From the NCBI RefSeq assembly GCF_021155765.1, contig NC_060116.1:6634001-6698000 (forward strand): a stretch of DNA of 64,000 nucleotides, in the 5' to 3' direction. Shown here one piece after another: positions 54,301 to 64,000 of this stretch. The notes under the pieces were generated by a model. The model had not been told where the DNA came from. It made no database searches and saw only the letters and a program-made list of their open reading frames with translations. Made by a program: the position numbers and the translations under genes. Position 1 is the first letter of the stretch. Every line of letters starts with the position of its first letter. The DNA is from Diprion similis. Lineage: Eukaryota; Arthropoda; Insecta; Hymenoptera; Diprionidae.

Positions 54301-57300
54301 CTGCTGTCAGAACTGTTTTCACAGCTCGCATGCCATAGTCGTAATGTGACTGGGATGACAACTGCTCAGAGCAAAGCTTATAAGTTGTTACAATCTTTAC
54401 AGACAATACTCTTGCTGTACTAAAGCCACTTGAATAGAGTGAAATCTCACCAATCATGGCATAATCTGGTACCATCATAGCCACTGTTCTGAATAAAACT
54501 TTCAAATTGTCAGGAAGTTCGGATCGCCCGGCATAACCGGGGTTCATGGTGATGCAAACATAGACTGATGGATTCAGTCTTAACTCAGTCCCTTCAAAAA
54601 TAAACTTTTCTGATTTGGCACGTACTGCTTGAATGATGCATAAAATCTGTTGTGCTACAACAGACAATACTTCTAGCTCAATTCTGTTGAACTCATCAAA
54701 GCATGCCCATGCTCCACAGGACGATAACCCCTTGAAAAATTTTCCCATATTTTTGTAATCCAAACCATCGGAGCAATTAAATACTACGCATTGCACAGCG
54801 ATGGCTCGTCCTAGGTCTTTTGTTGTTTCAGTTTTTCCTGTTCCAGCAGGACCTTCTGGAGCACCATTTAGATGCAAAGCATATGCTCCGATCAATGTGC
54901 GATAACACCTGGAAAAATGATGATACATAAAATCGAGAAATATCATCAAATCACTTATATTACTTGCATAAAGGCAGTCTTAAAATGATTGCAATATACC
55001 TGTCAGTAAGTGGTGTAATAACCAGTCGAGGGCAGTTACCAAGATACTCGTAGGCATATCTTACTGTCGCATTTATGATTCTCACTTGTACATCATCTTC
55101 CCAGTAATATCTTAACTGCGCAAGCCATTCAAAGTCCATTTCTAATACAATTTTTTTTTCGATAAGTAGCTTAACAACATCTTGCGCATGAACGTCGATT
55201 GTGATTAATGCTGATAAAGTTGTTCGATTTTGCTTGGACAATTGTCCTGTGATGAAAATTTTTTGTCAGTAAATGTTCAGAACGATTTTCAGTTCTATTT
55301 GACTTATTTGCTACAAATAGATAGTAGCTTCTCAATTTGAAACATTATTTTTACTTTCTAATATTAATGTACAATCTTACCCTTTACCAAGTTTACCATG
55401 TCAATAATCTGTACTTTCAACTTCTCGTAAAGAGATTCCATTGATGAAACTCGATGAGTCATTAAACAGTTTTGTACTTCCATACTCCAATATATCTGCG
55501 AGACGCAGAGAACTACCATTCCTGGCCAGACTCGTACCCAGTAAACTCGATCATTCACTTCATAGTCCAAGATACTCATAAATACTTCATGTCTTATTGA
55601 TGTCACCATTTGTTCCTCAACCTATGTGATTCCTTAAAACTGACACTAGTTTTTCAATAAAGACTATGCTATTGAAAAAATTACAACATAAATGAAGTAA
55701 TAATTTTTGGATTATCCATTCTAAGAACTTGATTACAAAAAGTATTGAATCGGAACTCACTTGAATTAGCCATCTCTCTACGCATCCCCTGGCAGCGGCT
55801 GTAGAGATGATCTCTTGAACTTTTATTTCTTCCTTGTCGTCACTAATCATCGAATATATCTCCAAATCTGCATTAAAGCTGTTAATATAAAAGTAAAGTT
55901 GACGTGATATATTTCTTACGCTAATTCCAGAGTTCTGACAGCCATACAGCTGCAGTAAAATTCTTTTCAACGACTGTATTTAATTGAAGAATGACCTCAT
56001 TTCACTCGCAGCTGTGATTGCATATATCTCAATCATGAATTTTAATAAAACAGTTAAACATAAAGTTACCCTAGTTTGGCAATTCCTTCGAAACACTTTC
56101 TTAAATGAGGTTGCACACGTAAAGGATCCTTGGTTTCAGAGAGAATTTCGAGCATATCGTCGTTCGAGAGAAAAAAGAATCTAGGAAAGAATAATCTCTT
56201 CTTTTCAAGATAGTTTGTTACACCTTCATTAACTTTATCCATTTGTTCGTTTGCTTCTTTCATAGCTTCATAAAGTCCAAACTAAAGACAAAACAATTTC
56301 GAAAGTAAGCTCCAACTTACAGATCATTAATAATTATAAGGGCAGTACTGGTCTTACTTTACAGCATTGACTGTTGATTTGTGTTTAGAGTTTTTCAAAA
56401 TAGAATTATCAAAGCTATGGTGATGAAATGAAAAGCACGTACTGAGCCTGCCATTTCTCTGACATGAGGTTCCTTGGCCACATTCAGCATAGCCCTCCGG
56501 AACGTTCCGTCTACCTCGGAAAAGAGTATTCCTTCTTCTGGCAGCTGTTCAACTATATCCTTACTTGAAAATATCGGCAGTAGGTACATCCACTGCACTT
56601 GGACCTGTTTTCCATGATAGGATAACAACTGATATTATAGATATGCAATATTTTTTTGAGTACTCAGTTTTTGCGCAATTCAGTGATACAGATTTGCATA
56701 TATCTTATATTTTACTTAAACTTTTTTTTGTAGCTTTGCATGATAGTAAACTGCTGATTCAAACCTTTGTCCATTCATCTATGGTCTTTTGAATTCTGAG
56801 AATCAAATCATAGAAAACTTTAACTTCGGCTTCAATTGGCTTTGCAAATGCAGAACCACGCATTGCTTGAGTCTTTGCGATGTGTTCTTCGAGCAAAGCT
56901 TGAATGTCATCGAGCCCTGTTAAAATGTCAACTCCAGAATCTTTAAATCTCGTTATTGAGAAAATGACGTCATCCCAATCCTGTGTCATTTTAGCGAGTA
57001 ACTCTTGCAATGCTAACTCTTTTGTTGCACTTGTAGTTATTATTTCATATCTAGTATAGAATAAATAAATTCAATGTAGGTATGGTGCAAATACAGCATA
57101 AATGATGACAGCAACAAAACCATGAACAAAACACAAATATCAGTGCCAATATAGGATAGTCTTTAGATGACTTTGACTCAACTCTAGAATTAACATACTT
57201 GGAGAGATCACCTAAAAGATTCATATTAATCATCTTGCGTAGGGAAGTACCAGCGTTTGGAGTTAAATCAAATCCTGCAATATCTGACATATCGTTCCAG

Positions 57301-60300
57301 TGCCGTTGCCGCAATGTAGGATTACAGAAGCACGACGCAAGTGGAACATAACTCTGTTTAAAATTTAGTCAAATTTTAAACAACAATTTCACAAGCAAAA
57401 TGTAAAAGATTTCATAAAATTGAATGACTGTCTTGAAATGATCAAGTTTTGTGAAATTTGGTGTATACTATTTAGATGAGGAAACATCGAGAACTTTTGC
57501 ATGTGAAGACAGGAGAACAATATATATGTTTTATAAACTATTATACTTGAAACCTTGAACCATTTGACATCCTCCAGTAATTGGTAACAGAGTTTATTAG
57601 GTGCTGGCTGCTGCATTGGATCAGGGTCATCTGCTGACCCAGCAAATCTGTTAAAAAATATTCAATATTCAATACATACAAATATTCAATACGTGCTTGT
57701 GAATGTATTCCATGACGCCAAATTTTTAGTTTATTGTAATGTTTTATAATATCACCTGTATTGGTAATTTATAGCAATTTGCATTTTGATTTTAGTCTTA
57801 TAAGTTTTGTTGATTTTTGTAAAGTCGGTAAAGTAGTCCGTTGTCTTGCTTTCTATTACATTTGAGTCGAGGTATTCAAATGGACCATCCAACCAAACAC
57901 CAACATCTCGCTGCCATTGGTGAGCCCTGTACATGAGCATATAGTATGGAAGTATTATGTCTTTCAACTCCTTAACACGTGGATACGACGTGCGGGGAAA
58001 TTGGAAGAGTTGCTCTTCATTATTGATCCATTCAACTTGCTCATCCATACGATCCAACCCCCGCACAAGTTTTCGTAGATCTTCCATGTATTCATGTACA
58101 CGACTGGCGTCATCCATATCATCCATTATTACCAATCTGAAACAAGCACTGATAGCTGGTGAAAGAATAAAACATAGTTCTGCTAAAGTTTTATACTGAA
58201 ACATCCCAAGTCATTTGAGAATTATTATTCTTTGATAAAGCACCAATTATTGTCGCACTCTATATAAACTCTTGTTAGAACAAACCTTGGAAACATAAGG
58301 TCGACATCGGTATTCAAAAGGCTGACTCGTTTTTGTAATTTTTCTTCTGCATCGAATTTCATCTGCTCAAACATGGAACTGTTTTGTTCAAATATTAGCT
58401 TCACACGTTTCAACCAGTTAATTGTAACATTGTTTAACTCTATGTGATCTCGAGCAAGCGAAGTCATTTCAATTAACGCTGCTAGCATGTGCAACGATGT
58501 AGTTATTCTTTCCTTGAGATATTCCATTAATGTTGTTGCAGCATATATCATGTATTCACCTGTAAAACCAAGTCAATTATCGTACATATTGAAAATATTG
58601 TCCAGTTAGTTACGTTCTTGATTCGGAAAATACAAAATATGGGATTGGGTCCAAATTACCTAAGGCTAACAAATCTTTAGTATTTTTCGGGGTGCTCAAG
58701 GCTCGTTCTTTCAGAGCTTCAAATTCATTGCATATTTCAATATTGTAGTTTCTGTGACGTTTGATTAACTCTCCAATAATTAATTCCCGTACATCATAAG
58801 TGTATGCCTTGAGCCCAAGTTTCGCTTCCATCTGACACAATTTTCCAACCAAGAAATACTCATTTTTCACCTGTAACACGATTTACAATTCGTCCTACTT
58901 TAAATGCACTATCGACGAAATGTAAATTTGAATGAATATCCGCTGGACAATACCATGCCATTAATATCACGGACAAATCGATTGAAGTCCTCAACTTTTG
59001 TGCAACAGTCTTCAAAATCATGTCCCTCTGCAACATAATTTACAATACCAGAACGTGTCTCTGGATCGTAAACTACTTGGAAGTGTTCAATAAGATTGCC
59101 CACATAATTGTTTAGAGGCACAAATACAGTACTCAAAATACTGGATAGACGTTTGTGAGATTGTTCCAGATACCTAATTCAAAATCAAAATAATGGCTCC
59201 TTTTTGTCCTTGAGTTGGTTTACAATACGGGGTTACATGATGATTATTACACAAATTTACCATTCAGGTAATACAACGGGAATAAATTCTTGATCTGTTT
59301 TAATATTTAACCATGACTCTAGAGTTGGCAAGTGATCAGCAATATGTGCAATTCCGTCAATCAGATCATGGTACATGCCATACAAGTCTTCGATTAATGG
59401 GTAAACAAAGAGATCATTTCTTTCACACAATAGCTTGAGCTAAATTGAAAAATAAAAGGGAAAATTGAGCAATTATAAAGGGATTAAAGAAGTTTCCTTG
59501 CTTATGCATTAATGTTGAGTGACCTTGTAGTCAGAATGATAATCAAAATGTATAAGTTACTTTGAGTAGCGGGAGTGTTTGCCAATTTTGCAATGTATCA
59601 AGTAAATGTTCGACTGTGGATATCATACGGTTTATTATTTGTTGAGAAAGAATACGTGTCGCACAACATAAGAAAGGTTGCACAACTTTTAGTGGCACAT
59701 CATGAATATATCGTGGTTGTGAAATAAGACGTACGATTTCCTTGTAATAATTCTGTGTGACGACCATTGCGCCCTTTTTTAGATCATAACCAGTTATACT
59801 GGTAAACCTATGAAAATATTTTCATGAAATGAAACATAATCAATACTTTCATGGCATAAAACAAAGAAGTTAGTAAATTATAGATACTTGGTAGGATCGA
59901 TGTAACCCAATGTATGATATCGTCGAAAATCACAAATCAATTCTGGTAGTAAATGATAAGCTTTGACAATTATATTTCGCATAAGTTTGTGCGGCAGGTA
60001 ATACTTTTCAGAAATTACGCAACGATTGCGCAAAAATCTTTGTCGATGCTCTGTTCTACCTTTGTACTTAAGTGGAGTTATAGTACTGTTTGGCGTGTCG
60101 CAGGTACAGCTTACAGCAATAATTTGTCTCATTCCCAATTCATGAACCACTTGATAATACATTTCTTTGGTATCAATCAAGTATCTGTCAACCAGTTCCG
60201 GGTATTCATCTCGATAATTCTTTCGGACCAGGGATATTATATTCTGTTCCCAATCCTGTAATCAGATCATGATAGAGATCATCTGACTCATCGTCTCCTT

Positions 60301-60880
60301 TGTAAGGGCAGTGAAAGGTTTATGGGTTACCAGATCACTTTACACCTGTGAGAGTTAGCGTTCTACATATTTTACATTTGTAATAAATCTTGTCATTACT
60401 GGTAAAAGTCCAGGGGTAGGTAGATTCTCAGCAAGTTTTCTCATTTTTTGATAGTAGAATCCTTCCGGGGGTTGTAATTTACATTGGACTGCCTCTTTGC
60501 GATTTGCCACATGAGCATGAAGTCGGATTTTTGTTTTAGCAGCCATTCCCTCCAGCATATCATGAACTTGGTGGGCATACATCTTTGAGTGCAAAGGAAA
60601 AATTTCATTTTATACTATCGTAGCTTTATTTATACAGATTCAAATGTTTTTTTCAAATTGTTTAGCATAGATTGATCCAGAAAAAAGGGTTTTCATTCGA
60701 TTTTGTGATAAATAAGGCCATGAAAAGATTAAATGGTGGTACCTTGTTTATGCGAAAGATACGCAGAGGGTTTTCGAATGCTTTCTCATTGTCATATTGA
60801 TGAATATCTGGGATTGGAGTTAGATTGACAGCTTTCGTTTTACCGTGCAAAAGATTATACAATTCCTGTCCATTCGACAT
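45394..60880 (-). CDS. Axonemal dynein heavy chain, inner arm, DNAH3/7/12 type
   Basis: My model has 30 exons and 3950 aa, the right size for single-headed inner-arm dyneins. Exon upper ends are 60880, 60582, 60255, 59807, 59439, 59173, 58870, 58559, 58136, 57647, 57353, 57050, 56604, 56281, 55878, 55621, 55246, 54908, 50646, 50315, 49904, 49306, 48954, 48256, 47818, 47196, 46930, 46606, 46091 and 45744. It powers ciliary/flagellar bending; in insects that means sperm tails and chordotonal cilia. Walker A motifs: AAA1 [13 protein letters not shown] (about 1265), AAA2 [10 protein letters not shown] (about 1548), AAA3 GETGTGKSF (about 1901), AAA4 [13 protein letters not shown] (about 2263, the normal degenerate form). 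AAA1 also has [19 protein letters not shown] and [16 protein letters not shown]. The stalk, AAA5/6 ([17 protein letters not shown]) and C-terminal domain follow, ending [10 protein letters not shown]. Orthology among DNAH3, 7 and 12 is not resolved by eye. Confidence 0.95.
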
Positions 60881-61775
60881 CTTGTTTCATATAAATTATC
60901 CAAATATTTTGTAGTTATTTGTTTATGATTAGTCTGTACAAATTGCTTCTTGTGTGTACCACAAGGTAAACGATCTGTTTACATGAACTGTCGTTATAAA
61001 AAAAGTTGAATTTCATAATGATAATAAGTTGGTGTGAGTGTGTATTGAAGTATGATAGTTACAAAAGAATACACACATGGGAAAACAAGAAATTATACAT
61101 TGATAAAACAGATATGTTTATTACCTTTATATTACATAACTGGTATAAAAATATGCACGGATGTTTGCCATATTGAACTGAAGCCAACATACCCTTATCT
61201 CACTGACATTTAAGTTGCTTATGAAATTTATTTTGATGTCGTAGCCAATAGAATTTACATACACGTCTAAAGTTTAACGATTTTACTCCCCTTAATCATA
61301 AGCTTAAATGTTCTATACTAAACACATGGAACTACAACGCAGTATGTGAATTATTCGAATAATTATCGTTTTCACATATCTATTACATGAGCTGTAAAAA
61401 TTAGTTCTGTATTTTATACATGGAGCTGAAAACGAAAGTGTGCTTTTTGTTAGGAAAAACTTTTAGCATTTGACATTAGGGAAGCTCTGGTAATCTTGTT
61501 TTAGAATAACCATTGTAAATGGTTGATATCATAAGATTGCTACAAATTCACTGTAAATTACAGTGTAGAATAAATATTTAAAACAGAAATAAAGAAGAGA
61601 TAAAGGCATCAAAATTTTCAATACACAATATTGGTCCTAGTGCCAGAAACTTGTTCACCTGGCAAAATTCGAATATCTATTGTAACAAAATGTGAAATCA
61701 GTATGAAACAATTCTGTGCTGATCGAAATGAACAGAAATAAAATTAAAAACGTGACAGAATAGATTCATTGCATC
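60881..61775. other. Spacer between dynein and the TUT-like gene
   Basis: This tandem intergenic gap of 0.9 kb holds the dynein promoter (dynein starts at 60880 on the minus strand) and the 3' UTR of the upstream gene. It is AT-rich, and no other gene is seen. Confidence 0.65.
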
Positions 61776-64000
61776 TCAGTGTTGCCAAACACATTCCACA
61801 GTATCTGCACTTGCTGCGCACAACCTCTTAAAACGATTCAAAGTGAACTTGGTTACTGCCTTTGTCAAATTATGTGATAAATCGTAAGGATCTTGAATGC
61901 ACATCTCTGAATTGACTCTGAACATCACAGAGTCATCATTGTTATTTGCAGTGACATGCTCGATATAAGGTGTCATTTCTTTTGGTAGTAAATGAAGTTT
62001 GAGAAAATCTTTTTTCAACATAGTCTTGCCTAGAAGCGGACAGGCTACAGAATTACGAAAATCAAAATTACTATAAAAAATAAAAAAACCATGCAACAAT
62101 TCCGTGAATGTGAGTCTCTTTCCATCAACTTCAAACGTTTCACAAATTCCAGTCTCCCAATCTGAAATTAAAAGGTTTACATATTTCAATTTTAATGTAA
62201 TGTAATTATTATTCAGGCTTAGAATTGGTAATGCACAAAAAGATAATTTACATATTTCCTGTCTGGGAAACTTGACCTTTGCGTACATCTTAAGTATGAT
62301 TCTTGGCTAAACATTTAATCAATTCTCTCTTGTAGTATTGAATAGTATTTTAAACATCACACATTTACGTAACTTTGATATTTCGAGTTATACGTGTTTA
62401 TTTACATTTAAATTCACGAAACAGATGACGAATACAAGTATTGCAAAATATAAATAGTAGTAAGAGTTCCTTATTTTTCGATTAAAATAATGTTCAATGT
62501 ATTTCTAAATACTTGCATATAATGAACAAATATTTATCAATGTACTTACTATCAATTACTTTGGATCTATTCTCCTTCGCAATCAAGCTGGCGACGCTTG
62601 GTAGAATTTCTTCAACTTGAAGATAGAAAATAACGTACCAACAAATGGCATAGTTTATTATGCAGCGTGACCCTGATAAGTTGCATACATGTAGCCATTT
62701 CTTCAAAAATAGCATTAACTGTCTGCATTGCGGGTAATTCTTAATAAAGCATCTGGAAAAATTAAATATTAGAATGACGAATTTGAGAATATTTCCTGGA
62801 AAATATTGCAGACTCAAGTTTTTTTACTTCATTAGCTTGGTATTTTCAACGCTTAGTCCATTTTTAAATGAAACATCACAGCTTAGTCCTGTGGGCCTGT
62901 GATGAAGCTTGATAATCGGTATCCTTGACGACACCAGAGTTTCATGTATTTCCCATAATTCTGTATGGTCATATAAGCATTGCTCTACAGAACTTATTAA
63001 ATGCTTTTGATATGCCTCATCGTCAGAGTTTCTGCTTCCATTGTATGTACCTATAATAAGTTACAGAAAAATTAAGTAAATCAATGTTAATACTGTCACT
63101 GATTTGATATCAAAACTGATGAATGGAAGAGGAAAAAACCTAAAAAAATGTACACAATTTAAATTGCTTACCGCAATCTAGGAAAACGTCAATGTCGCTA
63201 TCTGGAAATCCCAAGCCAGAAACCCGTGATCCGTATGGATATGCTTTGGCATCAGAAAAGCGCCGTTTTATGGTATTTTCCAAGCATTTTAACAGGGAGT
63301 TAACTTTTACTTTTTGGACAGTCAGTACTTGATTGGATGATTCAATAAATCTTGAAACTTCTACCTCAGCATTTTTTAACAGAGCTTTTGCTTGGTTTGG
63401 CAATACACATCTTGAGTAGTCTCCACTTCGCACCAAGGCTTTGTGTAATGGATGTTTACAATGCTGCACGTAAAATTCAGGAAAGCCCAGCCATAACGTT
63501 GCGCACGGTATGCAAGTATCATAAACCGGTCTCTTCTTAACTGAGCCAATTTTTTTCAAGGCTTTCCGGTGTTTCTTACTATCTACGTGCTCTGCGAAGA
63601 AAAATTCCGTTTTCAACTGTACGTCACAAAACTGACAACAATAAAACTGAATGTTGTACCAAGTGCTTTCTGTTTGTATCAAAATATCTTGCAGAAATTT
63701 GTCGCTTGCTCCATTCCACACCACTTTTTGATCTTTGTGAGAAGCTTCTTGAACGTGTTGAAGAATTACAGCATCGTCGTTTTTCATACGTGATATGTCG
63801 CAAGCGAAACACTGAACTGTATCATCTGAAATTTCTTGAATAAATTCCTTGGAAAGCATCAGTTCGCTCAACTGTTCTGGATAGTTTATGAAATGTTGAT
63901 TATCTCGTTCCATTTGTGCTAAACAATCAGCATGTGAAGAGCTGCGAATATGTTCATAAAAAGTCTGTACTTGACTAGGTACAGTGCTCTGACAAATCAA
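61776..64000 (-). CDS. Terminal uridylyltransferase / non-canonical poly(A) polymerase, 5' end outside window
   Basis: Exons seen are 64000-63172 (continuing past the edge), 63050-62828, 62752-62550 and 62161-61776. The visible N-terminal part has zinc-finger-like Cys/His modules: CDIS...H...H, YCCQFCDVQ...HVDSKKHRK and CIPCATLW...HCKHPLHK. Then comes a nucleotidyltransferase core with YGSRVSGLGFPDSDIDVFLD, giving the first two catalytic aspartates, and IIKLHHRPTGLSCDVSFKNG carrying the third. A PAP-associated domain follows (VEEILPSVASLIAKENRSK, LLHGFFIFYSNFDFRNSVA). Such enzymes add U or A to RNA 3' ends. The finger plus core arrangement is closest to TUT1/TUT4/7-like proteins; the exact subfamily is not resolved. 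The reading frame is still open at 64000, so the start is not visible. Confidence 0.88.

Overview
This is eukaryotic nuclear DNA from an insect. It is AT-rich, with genes split by short GT-AG introns and long non-coding spacers. The gene set includes a Ras85D-type Ras, a vap-type RasGAP, an ash1 methyltransferase and an inner-arm axonemal dynein. A non-dipteran insect, possibly a hymenopteran, is my inference from intron style and gene content; the window itself does not prove it. I see no bacterial, viral or CRISPR sequence.

Layout: 1-7.5 kb is non-coding, with a GC/CpG-rich patch at 4.3-4.9 kb that looks like a promoter and first exon on the minus strand, two long fold-back repeats and a decayed reading frame. 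Rab24 (+) follows at 7.5-8.9 kb, phosphoglycerate mutase (-) at 10.9-12.4 kb, a PAAT/C10orf88-like gene (+) at 14.6-15.9 kb, SLBP (-) at 18.5-19.4 kb, RasGAP/vap (+) at 20.9-26.1 kb, Ras85D (-) at 28.0-29.2 kb, ash1 (-) at 32.2-43.7 kb, a 30-exon single-headed inner-arm dynein heavy chain (-) at 45.4-60.9 kb, and a terminal uridylyltransferase/poly(A) polymerase-like gene (-), cut by the right edge, from 61.8 kb. Exon models were spliced by hand using donor/acceptor dinucleotides and phase; all complete genes close in frame (204, 317, 332, 246, 946, 193, 2184 and 3950 aa).

The genes are mostly unrelated housekeeping or regulatory genes. The one functional pairing is convergent Ras and RasGAP. 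Structure not explained by the genes: four imperfect palindromes of 171-198 bp (4951-5148, 6841-7011, 20478-20671, 30493-30690), a perfect 110-bp tandem duplication (16606-16825), and an unrecognised coding-like fragment next to the vap promoter. I did not find a convincing new multi-gene system.
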